Positions 1 through 5,935 of a stretch of 14,188 nt of DNA are shown here, piece by piece. The stretch comes from DASZMJ01 sp035551935 (GTDB taxonomy: Bacteria > Planctomycetota > Planctomycetia > Isosphaerales > Isosphaeraceae): the NCBI GenBank assembly GCA_035551935.1, contig DASZMJ010000078.1, positions 1-14,188 on the forward strand, in the 5' to 3' direction. How positions within the stretch are numbered: the stretch's first letter is position 1; every line of letters starts with the position of its first letter. Both the position numbers and the translations under genes were made by a program. Below the pieces are notes generated by a model that made no database searches, was not told where the DNA came from, and saw only the letters and a program-made list of their open reading frames with translations.

Positions 1-1
1 C

Positions 2-793
2 ACGATCCTCCAGGTCGTCGAGAAGGCCCTCGGCCGTACCTTCGCCTTGAAGGTCGTCAAGCGGCAGTCGGTCGACGACGACATCTACATCGCCCAGGCG
101 CTGCACGAGCTCGAGGTCGCCCAGCAGCTCGACCACCGCACGCTCCTGAAGATCTACGACGGCCAGACCAAGCGCAAGTGGCTGCGGACGACGGGGGTGG
201 AGCTCCTGATGGAGTTCGTCGACGGCCGGACGCTCGACGACCTCCAGTCGCGGGACGTCGGCCAGCTCGTCCTGGTCTTCAGCCAGGTCGCCTCGGGGCT
301 CAACCACATGCACCGCCGCGGCGTCTACCACGGCGACCTGAAGCCGGCCAACATCATGCTGTCGCGGGCCGGTGCCGTCAAAATCATCGACTTCGGCACC
401 GCCTGGATCCGCGGCCAGCCCAAGGACCGAGTCCAGGGGACGCCGCAGTACATGGCCCCCGAACAGGCCAGCGACAAGGTCGTCGACGACCGTACAGACC
501 TCTACAACTTCGGCGCCACGATGTACCGCCTGCTGACCGGCGAGTACGCCAACCTCGGCGGCCTGCTCCCCTCCGCCAACGGCGCCCTCGGCGCCCGGAG
601 CAAGGTCCGGCCGCCGATCGGCTACAACCCCAACATCCCCGGCACCCTCAACGAGACCGTCATGGCCTGCCTCGACCCCGACCCCGACCGCCGCCCCGCC
701 GGCGCCTTCGAGGTCAAGCACCAGCTCAAGGCCGTCGCCAAGTACCTCGGCCTCGAGAAGGACGACTTGAGGGGCTCCGAGGAAGGAGATTGA
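2..793 (+). CDS. Serine/threonine protein kinase, 5'-truncated by the window edge
   Basis: The reading frame is open from the first bases, so the true start lies outside the window; the ATG at 47 is internal. The visible part is the Hanks-type kinase fold from the VAIK-like lysine (FALKVVK) onward. It has an alpha-C glutamate candidate (LHELEV), a hinge region (LLMEFVDG), a catalytic loop HGDLKPAN, a DFG motif (IIDFGTA) and an APE motif (GTPQYMAPEQ), then the C-lobe. The glycine-rich loop is missing or only partly present. The arginine of the usual HRD motif is glycine, which makes it a non-RD kinase, a class that often does not depend on activation-loop phosphorylation. The tail ends soon after the kinase domain with no membrane helix, so anything regulatory would be N-terminal. 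It converges with the methyltransferase, leaving 25 bp between stops. Kinase identity is firm; the substrate is unknown. Confidence 0.93.
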   Translation, partial: TILQVVEKALGRTFALKVVKRQSVDDDIYIAQALHELEVAQQLDHRTLLKIYDGQTKRKWLRTTGVELLMEFVDGRTLDDLQSRDVGQLVLVFSQVASGLNHMHRRGVYHGDLKPANIMLSRAGAVKIIDFGTAWIRGQPKDRVQGTPQYMAPEQASDKVVDDRTDLYNFGATMYRLLTGEYANLGGLLPSANGALGARSKVRPPIGYNPNIPGTLNETVMACLDPDPDRRPAGAFEVKHQLKAVAKYLGLEKDDLRGSEEGD

Positions 794-818
794 TCGCCGC
801 CGTCGAACCTGCTGAGCC

Positions 819-1556
819 TCATTTCCCGTTTTTCTCGGCCTCGCGAGGCTTGGCGGCGTCCGCCGGCTTTTCGAAGATGATGATGTGCTGCCAGGGGAGG
901 AATTCGAGCGATTCCTTGAAGGTGAACCCCTGGGGCTCGACCTCCTTGCGGGCCTGGGCGAGGGTCATCTTGTGCTCGGGGAGGATGGGGACCTCGGGGT
1001 CCTCGGCGCGGAACTCGACGAGGACGAACCGGCCGCCGGGCTTGAGGGCCTTGCGGAGCCCTTTGAGCGTCGCCTCGGGGTCGGGGCATTCGTGGTAGAC
1101 GTCGACCATGATGATCAGGTCGACGGCCCCCTCGGGCAGCTTGGTATCCGTGGGTGTCGCGCGGATCGGCCGGATGTTGGTCACGCCCGCAGCCTTGGCG
1201 TTCTCGGCGAGCATCTCGAGCATCTGGGGCTGGAGGTCGGTCGCCAGCACCTTCCCGGTCGGCCCGACCCGACGGGAGAGCCGCAAGCTCGTGTAGCCGA
1301 CCCCGGCGCCGACGTCGGCGACGGTCTGGCCGGGTGCGATCTTCAAGGCGTCGATCATCGCCTCGGGCCGCTCCTGCTGCTCGCGCTCGGGCCGGACGAG
1401 CCATTCGGCCCCCTCGAAGGACATGACCTGCGCGATCGTCCGCCCCTTGTACGTCCTCGGCGGCTTCCGCGCCCGGGCCTGCCCGTGCGCGACAGCGGGC
1501 CCGGCGGCCGTGATGACGAGGGTCAGCAGGCCGACGACCGAATGCGATCGCTTCAT
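819..1556 (-). CDS. Exported class I SAM-dependent methyltransferase
   Basis: A 245-residue protein. Residues 1-25 form a Sec signal peptide: basic MKR start, hydrophobic stretch GLLTLVITAAG, and a likely cut after AVA. A Rossmann-type methyltransferase fold follows, with motif I VADVGAGVGY at about 79-88, the acidic end of strand 2 (ATDLQPQM, about 105-112), VDVYHE at about 151-156, and post-motif LKPGGRFVLVEF. It would transfer a methyl group from S-adenosylmethionine to an unknown acceptor. The start is chosen because it begins the signal peptide and has a GAGGG ribosome site 8 nt upstream. It starts 26 bp after the glycosyltransferase stop, so the two are probably cotranscribed. An exported SAM-dependent enzyme is odd because SAM is cytoplasmic; related proteins with leaders are common in planctomycetes. 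The fold is certain; the substrate is not. Confidence 0.88.
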   Translation of the reverse strand: MKRSHSVVGLLTLVITAAGPAVAHGQARARKPPRTYKGRTIAQVMSFEGAEWLVRPEREQQERPEAMIDALKIAPGQTVADVGAGVGYTSLRLSRRVGPTGKVLATDLQPQMLEMLAENAKAAGVTNIRPIRATPTDTKLPEGAVDLIIMVDVYHECPDPEATLKGLRKALKPGGRFVLVEFRAEDPEVPILPEHKMTLAQARKEVEPQGFTFKESLEFLPWQHIIIFEKPADAAKPREAEKNGK

Positions 1557-1582
1557 GGCGCGGGCCCTCGTTCGGGAGCCGA

Positions 1583-2467
1583 TCAGTCCGTGTAGGCGTA
1601 GCGGAGGATGCAGTAGAGCGCCTGGACGCCGTCCTTCCAGCCGATCTTCTTGCCATCGGCGTAGTCGCGGCCGTTGTAGCTGACCGGCATCTCGTAGACC
1701 CGGCAGCGCCGCGACGGCCGGCCGTCGATCGACGGGACCTGGAACCGCGCCACCTTGGCCGTGACCTCGGGCTCGAACCCGAACCGGTCGCTCTTGAGCG
1801 TGACCCCCTGGATCACCTCGCGGCGGAAGACCTTATAACAGACCTCCATGTCGGTCAGGTTCATATTCGTGAACATATTCGACAGAAGGGTCAGGAACTT
1901 GTTGGCCAGGGAGTGCCAGAAGTGGAGGACGCGGTGCGACTCGCCGATGAACCGCGAGCCGTAGACGACGTCGGCCTTCCCCTCGACGATCGGCTGGATG
2001 AGCTGGAGGTACTGCGCCGGGTCGTACTCGAGGTCGGCGTCCTGGACGATGACGATCTGCCCGCGCGCCAGGCCGAAGCCGGTCCGCAGGGCCGCTCCTT
2101 TGCCCCGGTTGCGGTCGTGGTACTGGATGGTGAGGTCGGACTCGGTCGCCTCGAGCTCGCGGAGGACGTCGCGGGTGCCGTCGGTCGAGCAGTCGTCGAC
2201 GAGGATGATCTGCTTGTTGAGCGGGACGGCGCGCACCTGCCGCAGGATCTCCCGGATCGTCTCCCGCTCGTTGTACACCGGGATGACGACCGAGACCGTC
2301 AGGTCGCGGGGCACGGGATAGATGCCGACCTTGCGGCAGAAGGGCTCGCCGAGGACCCGGATCAGCCAGTCGAGCCGCTCGCGCTCGTCATCCGGCGGGG
2401 GCGGCAGCGTCTCCATGCTCTCGTACGTCGCGGACGACCCCTCGAACGACCCGTAGGCGTTGTCCAT
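1583..2467 (-). CDS. Family 2 glycosyltransferase, dolichol/polyprenyl-phosphate sugar transferase type
   Basis: A 294-residue GT-A glycosyltransferase. It has the nucleotide-sugar strand SVVIPVYNERETI (about 59-71), ILVDDCSTDGT (about 88-98), the metal-binding motif VQDADLEYDP (about 141-150), and the acceptor region YGSRFIGES. The layout matches the DPM1/GtrB-like group, which moves mannose or glucose from a nucleotide sugar to a polyprenyl phosphate on the inner membrane face. There are no C-terminal transmembrane helices, so this is the soluble DPM1-like form. An in-frame start 12 codons upstream (2503) exists. The ATG at 2467 is preferred because GGAGGAGG lies 7 nt before it and the extra residues are low-complexity. 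It heads a two-gene unit with the exported methyltransferase, which could suit envelope glycan work. It is intact although next to a decayed block. Confidence 0.9.
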   Translation of the reverse strand: MDNAYGSFEGSSATYESMETLPPPPDDERERLDWLIRVLGEPFCRKVGIYPVPRDLTVSVVIPVYNERETIREILRQVRAVPLNKQIILVDDCSTDGTRDVLRELEATESDLTIQYHDRNRGKGAALRTGFGLARGQIVIVQDADLEYDPAQYLQLIQPIVEGKADVVYGSRFIGESHRVLHFWHSLANKFLTLLSNMFTNMNLTDMEVCYKVFRREVIQGVTLKSDRFGFEPEVTAKVARFQVPSIDGRPSRRCRVYEMPVSYNGRDYADGKKIGWKDGVQALYCILRYAYTD

Positions 2468-2578
2468 CACGGGACCTCCTCCATCATCCCTGCGTGGCTC
2501 CATCCGTAGAAGCCCCCGATCGGCCGGGGGCGACCGTGCACCGATTCTATGCGAACCGGCGCCGCATGGGGAGGGGAT

Positions 2579-2746
2579 TCAGACCGATCGCCGGGCGGGG
2601 CAGGGCAGGGGGTCGACGTAACGTCGGGCCGTCGCCGCGGCCGCGGCCGCCAAGGCGGCGCGGAACTCGGGGGGCTCGAGGGCCTCGACTCCGTCGCCGA
2701 GGCCCAGGACCCAGCCGACGAGATGTTCCCATCGAGCACGTCGGCG
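2579..2746 (-). pseudogene. Possible C-terminal scrap of a WYL-domain regulator
   Basis: About 50 codons ending at a TGA at 2579-2581 read WEHLVGWVLGLGDG followed by VEALEPPEFRAAL. This resembles the C-terminal WCX part of WYL-domain transcription factors, where an 'L..WxLxxGxxVEVLEPPELR' pattern is typical. The frame is open upstream only to a stop near 2877, contains no ATG, and the HTH and WYL core are absent. If the match is right, this is a remnant left by a deletion. The competing frame over the same bases, which begins with a GvpA/J-like STLADVLD, does not continue as a Gvp protein. Short match by eye; treat it as tentative. Confidence 0.35.
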
Positions 2747-2786
2747 AGTGTGGAGGAGTGGACCGAATGGGCGACCCCGGGGGCGT

Positions 2787-2984
2787 TCACGGGCATGGTC
2801 GTCGAGTCCTTGAGGTGGCGATCGGTCCTTGGTCGCGGCGAGGTCCCGAGTCGAGGGGACGCGGTCGGGGCGCGGTCATCGTGGGGATCGATCGGGCGAA
2901 GACGGTCCGGCCGTCGCACGAGAGGCGCCGGAACGACGACCCGCGGAGGGTCGTGATGATGTCTCTCGAGGTCGTCGGCGGCAT
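2787..2984 (-). CDS. Hypothetical small ORF, possibly non-coding
   Basis: A 65-codon frame beginning MPPTTSRDIITTLRG and ending in an arginine- and proline-rich tail. A GAGGG lies several bases before the ATG and is the only positive sign. I recognise no family. It sits 38 bp after the stop of the zinc-finger tail of gvpG, on the same strand, in a stretch (2747-3022) with no better gene. Its basic, proline-rich composition is what random frames look like in DNA this GC-rich, so it may be meaningless or a fragment of a decayed gene. Confidence 0.2.
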   Translation of the reverse strand: MPPTTSRDIITTLRGSSFRRLSCDGRTVFARSIPTMTAPRPRPLDSGPRRDQGPIATSRTRRPCP

Positions 2985-3022
2985 CGGCGTGCCCTCTTCG
3001 TCGAGGGGGTCGGGTCGTTCGT

Positions 3023-3483
3023 TCAACGCGGCACGTCGCCGAGGCCGTGGCATTCCAGGCAGGGGAACCCGCTCGTGGCTTCGAACGCGCGCCCCTCGCA
3101 GGCGGGGCAGGGCACGGTCGGGGTCTCGGGCACGGGGACGACCCCGGCCCCGTCGCAGACCGGGCACCGAAACGTCTTGTGGCTGCCCGACCCCTGGCAG
3201 TAGACGCAAGGTCGGTGGGGCACCGGCACTTCGAGCGTGCCGGAGCCGTGGCAGGCGCCGCAGGTCGAATGGCGTCGAGGCGGTCGAGCAGCGGGGCCTC
3301 GCGCTCGTCGAACTCCTGATCGCTGATCGCCCCCTGCTCGAGCCTCTGGTAGAGGGCGGCGAGCTCGTTGCGAATCTCCCGCACCTCGCCCGCGACCTCC
3401 TCAATGGCCGCCTTGTGGATCTCGCGGAAGATCGACAAGATCCCCTTGAACGGGAATATCACGACGTCGTCGGCGAGGAACAT
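3023..3483 (-). pseudogene. gvpG: Gas vesicle protein GvpG with DnaJ-type zinc-finger tail, frameshifted
   Basis: The first 72 codons are a clear GvpG: MFLADDVVIFPFKG, then IFREIHKAA, a charged helix, and an ISDQEFDEREAPLLDRLD end. GvpG is an accessory protein needed for gas vesicle assembly in other organisms. At about 3268-3270 the GvpG frame runs into meaningless sequence. The frame one base back is open from that point to a TGA at 3023 and encodes 81 residues with five cysteine pairs: CGACHGSG, CVYCQGSG, CPVCDGAG, CPACEGRA and CLECHGLG. These are CxxCxGxG repeats of the DnaJ central zinc-binding domain. That frame has no ATG/GTG/TTG before the first repeat (the first GTG lies between repeats one and two), so one lost base in an original fusion of about 153 residues explains it best. 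The GvpG start follows the gvpF/L stop by 19 bp, with a weak ribosome site. Confidence 0.75.
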
Positions 3484-3502
3484 GGCGCGGCACTCGATCG
3501 TC

Positions 3503-4288
3503 TCAGGACGTGCGGGGCTCGAGGTTCACGAAGTTGTGCGGGCGCCATGGCCCGTTGGAGTCGAACAGGTAACGGTCGTCGAACCGGGCGGCCGCGGCGA
3601 CCACGCCAGACTCGAACTGGGCGAGGCGGTCGCGGTCGACGAGGCAGGCGAGGTTCATCGCCTCGCGCTCGTCGCGCGGGGTGTTCGATACGACCTCGGC
3701 GCAGTATCCCTGGAGGACTTCCGAGGCCCGCTCGACGCAGTCCTCGCGGTCGGCGGTCAGCAGCCGGTCGAACCGTCGTCCCAGCTCGATCTTCTCGTCC
3801 TGCGAGGGCTGACGGCCGCCGCGGAACATATGACCGCGGAGGGCACGCAATTCCGGGTGGGCGCCGACGAACATCTCGAAGACGTTGGGCACGTCTCAGG
3901 CGACCCGCACGTCCATCTCGACCTTGCCCCGGACGCGGTCGAGCTGCTCGGCGAAGGGCCCGCGATTGAGCCGGATGATCCGACGGACGTCGTCGTCGCC
4001 GTCGGCGATGAGCCCGAAGGCCATCGGCAGGACCGTGTGCCCGGCCATGAGCCGCCGGAGCACGTCGTTGTGCGCGGCGAGCCGACGCCGCTCGGGCCGG
4101 ACCTTGCGGACGGCCAAGTCGCTGACCACGACCGCGAGGCCGCCCTCGGCGAGGGCGTAGACCTCACCGCCGTCCAGGCCGGTCAGGGCCAGCGGCCGGC
4201 GGTCGTCGACGCCGTCGATGATGGCGTAGAGGTAGTACCCCTTCGCCTCTGCGACCGTCGGCTCGTGCGGAATCATCGTCGTCGTCAT
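3503..4288 (-). pseudogene. Gas vesicle protein GvpF/GvpL, interrupted by an in-frame TGA
   Basis: Reading through one stop gives a 261-residue GvpF/L-family protein of normal length. GvpF/L proteins bind GvpA and take part in gas vesicle nucleation. The N-terminal half has GYYLYAIIDG, LAVVVSDLAV, the helix RRLAAHNDVLRRLM, TVLPMAFGLIADGDDDVR and GKVEMDVRV. Codon 131 (3896-3898) is TGA, followed in the same frame by DVPNVFEMFVGAHPELR. The family has a conserved 'WDVPN' here, so TGG to TGA is a single-base nonsense change. The C-terminal half is complete, ending FDDRYLFDSNGPW and HNFVNL as expected. The start is backed by AGGGAGG 7 nt upstream. A product ending at codon 130 would lack the C-terminal domain. 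I cannot assign GvpF versus GvpL. The TGA would need read-level confirmation. Confidence 0.82.
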
Positions 4289-4293
4289 CGACT

Positions 4294-5343
4294 CTACCTC
4301 CCTTTCAATAGGAGATCTCCTGGACCTTGATCCTGCGGCCGAGGTCCGCCGACGTCGCCTCGACGACGGCCGGACCCAACGGTGCGGCGACGGCCGTCGC
4401 CGACCCGGCCCCGGCCGGCTCGACACCGTTGACCAGCGCCATCAGCCGCCGCTCCTTCGCGGCGATCTCGCCGAGCCTGGCCTCGATCTCGGCGTGCCGG
4501 CGGCCCCAACGCTCCAGCTCGCGGCGGAGCAACTGCTTCTCGTTGGCCATGGCCGACAGCTCCAGGAGGGCCCCGGCCGGCGTCCGGGCACGCCGACCGT
4601 CGACCAGCCTGGCCATCCGTCGGTTTTGTCTGGTGGATGCCCAGGCAGCGGAAGTCGCGGACGATGTCGACGATCCGCGCCGCGTCCTCGGCGTCGAGGC
4701 CGGACTTGGCCGCGATGATCCCGACCTCGGTCTCGCGGTGGTACTGCGACACGGTGACCGTGATCATCCGGTCGAGCAGGGCGTCCTGCGTCTTGTGCAC
4801 CCCGGCGTACTCCTCCGGGTTGCTCGTGAAGATGATGCTGAAGCCCGGATGCACCTGGAGATGCCTCTCCCGGACCCGACCGGCCGGCAGCTCGAGCAGC
4901 CGCTCCTCCAGGACGCCGAGCAGGACGTTGTTCGCCTCGGGGCGCGAGCGGTTGAACTCGTCGTAGATGACTGTGAAGCCGTACTTGCAGGAGTTCGTCA
5001 GCCGGTGGTCGACCCACGTCTTGGAGACGTTCTCCTGGGTCTTGACGACCGAGTGGATGAAGTTGTCGACGACCCGGATCGAGCGATAGCCGAGCTGGCC
5101 CCCGACCAGGTCGGAGCTGCCGAACTCGTCGTCGCCGTGGATCAGGACGACGGGCCGGCCCAGCTCGGCGGCGACGTGCATCGCGAGCGTCGTCTTGTCC
5201 GTCCCGGCCAGTCCGCTGAAATGGACGGGGTAGCCCGCCCGCACGTAGCAGAGGGCGCGCTCGGAGAGGCTCCGGACGCACGGCGTCTGGACGAAGTCGG
5301 GCTTCTGTCGGAGCGAGAGGACGTTGAGTTCTTCGACGTTCAC
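4294..5343 (-). CDS. gvpN: GvpN-type MoxR AAA ATPase with altered P-loop and out-of-frame C-terminus
   Basis: The GTG at 5343, with AAGGAG 11 nt upstream, fits the family N-terminus (LNVLSLRQKPDFVQTP). Residues 1-242 are clearly GvpN. They include the P-loop region HFSGLAGTDKTTLA, the DEFGSSDLVGG block, the Walker B region VIYDEFNRSRPEANN, sensor text FTSNPEEYAGVHKTQDALLDRM, and GIHQTKPT at 235-242. GvpN is the ATPase of gas vesicle clusters and raises vesicle yield where tested. Two defects show. The P-loop glycine before the lysine (GTGKT) is Asp49 (GAC at 5197-5199). After Thr242 (4618-4620) the usual 'VRACI...' C-terminus is gone, and the frame continues to a stop at 4294-4296 as arginine/proline/glycine-rich nonsense. 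From that point the coiled-coil ORF in another frame carries the sensible protein. The gene is probably non-functional. Confidence 0.85.
   Translation of the reverse strand: MNVEELNVLSLRQKPDFVQTPCVRSLSERALCYVRAGYPVHFSGLAGTDKTTLAMHVAAELGRPVVLIHGDDEFGSSDLVGGQLGYRSIRVVDNFIHSVVKTQENVSKTWVDHRLTNSCKYGFTVIYDEFNRSRPEANNVLLGVLEERLLELPAGRVRERHLQVHPGFSIIFTSNPEEYAGVHKTQDALLDRMITVTVSQYHRETEVGIIAAKSGLDAEDAARIVDIVRDFRCLGIHQTKPTDGQAGRRSACPDAGRGPPGAVGHGQREAVAPPRAGALGPPARRDRGQARRDRREGAAADGAGQRCRAGRGRVGDGRRRTVGSGRRRGDVGGPRPQDQGPGDLLLKGR
4305..4616 (-). CDS. Coiled-coil protein of the gas-vesicle block, probably 5'-truncated
   Basis: An open frame of 103 codons from an ATG at 4616, or 81 from an ATG at 4550, overlapping the out-of-frame tail of gvpN. 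The middle is a strongly helical, charged stretch with leucines at coiled-coil spacing (EKQLLRRELERWGRR, AEIEARLGEIAAKERRL). An alanine/proline/valine-rich linker follows, then a short end, GRRIKVQEISY. The stop lies 16 bp before the gvpF/L start. Helical text continues coherently from about RRM at 4616, exactly where gvpN stops resembling GvpN. I infer that a deletion joined the middle of gvpN to the middle of this gene. I do not recognise the family; by position it would be a small accessory protein of gas vesicle assembly. Confidence 0.5.
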   Translation of the reverse strand: MARLVDGRRARTPAGALLELSAMANEKQLLRRELERWGRRHAEIEARLGEIAAKERRLMALVNGVEPAGAGSATAVAAPLGPAVVEATSADLGRRIKVQEISY

Positions 5344-5513
5344 GGCGGTCCGGTCTCCTTGACGGCGCGGGGCGACGGTCGTCCTCGGCCCTCGATTCGG
5401 TGGTGCGGTCGGTGCGTCCCGGTGTCGATCCGTCGCCCCCGCGATCGGGGGGCGACCGCCCGGGCGACATCCTCCGGGCGGTCGGAGTTGAGGCCTCCCT
5501 CCTGCCTCGACGC

Positions 5514-5615
5514 TCATCGCGTTGCGGCGAATTCGCGCCAGGCCCGCGCGGCTGCGCCCAGGTCGGTGGCCAGCTCATGGCGGGCGGCGCGGAATCCCTC
5601 GTGGAACCCATTCAC
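5514..5615 (-). CDS. 33-codon ORF between the gvpF/L remnant and gvpN
   Basis: GTG at 5615 overlaps the TGA of the preceding frame as GTGA, the usual arrangement of translationally coupled genes. The product reads FHEGFRAARHELATDLGA then ARAWREF, an amphipathic helix with non-random composition, ending in a TGA at 5514. It may be a genuine small gas-vesicle-block gene, or the tail of a larger one shortened by deletion. There is no recognised family. The 170 bp between it and the gvpN start hold only low-complexity GC-rich sequence and the gvpN ribosome site. Confidence 0.3.
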   Translation of the reverse strand: MNGFHEGFRAARHELATDLGAAARAWREFAATR

Positions 5616-5935
5616 GACTCGTGACGGGCCCCGTTGGCCTCGGTTAGCGTGTCCCGCAGGTCGGCCCGCACCGGAGCGACTTCTCCTTGAAGAACCGGGC
5701 CCCCGGCGAGTCGGGCAGCGCCCGGAGACGCTCGGCGAGGCCCGGGTCGTTGCGGAGGAAGTATTCCACCGCGCGCCCGGGCTCGAACTCCAGCTTCAGC
5801 GACCATTCCGCCTTACCGTCGACCTCGTCGAGGAAGGCGACGATCCGGTCGCGGTGGAGCGCCGCGAGGTGGACCACCGCGTCCTCGGCGGAGAAGATGG
5901 TCCCGAACCTGGCCGGGACGGCCGGCGAGCGCGCG
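5612..5935 (-). pseudogene. Internal and C-terminal remnant of a second gvpF/L-family gene
   Basis: Beginning near 5935 the frame that ends at 5644 reads PARFGTIFSAEDAVVHL, then ALHRDRIVAFLDEVDGKAEW, LKLEFEPGRAVEYFL and SPGARFFKEKSLR. This is the middle of the GvpF/L fold: the 'PvRFGTiFs' strand, the helix before 'GKvEW.vKl', and the 'aYLlrKk' helix. The N-terminal third is absent and the segment is joined directly to the AAA ATPase sequence, pointing to a deletion between the two genes. After EKSLR a small indel moves the sense into another frame (VRADLRDTLTEANGARHES), which ends at the TGA at 5612-5614. It is thus a second, independently broken member of the family that also supplies the gene at 3503-4288. 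Confidence 0.6.

Noticed and set aside
2272..2290. A further TACACCGGG inside the glycosyltransferase gene
   Set aside because: It lies in coding sequence (part of the VYNE codons) and lacks the second block at the right distance, so it is not counted as a fourth motif copy.
2698..2817. GvpA/GvpJ-like start (STLADVLD) in a third frame
   Set aside because: Similarity ends after about eight residues; nothing like the conserved GvpA core follows in any frame.
3260..3275. Programmed -1 frameshift joining GvpG to its zinc-finger tail
   Set aside because: No slippery heptamer at the junction, and the neighbouring genes are also damaged, so a one-base loss is more likely.
3896..3898. TGA in gvpF/L as selenocysteine or a recoded tryptophan
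   Set aside because: The family has tryptophan, not cysteine, at this place, and intact genes here use TGA as their stop, so a nonsense mutation is simpler.
2494..3969. Long plus-strand open frame of 491 codons across the gvpG and gvpF/L region
   Set aside because: Arginine/proline/glycine-rich text typical of an antisense frame in very GC-rich DNA; the opposite strand carries recognisable Gvp proteins.
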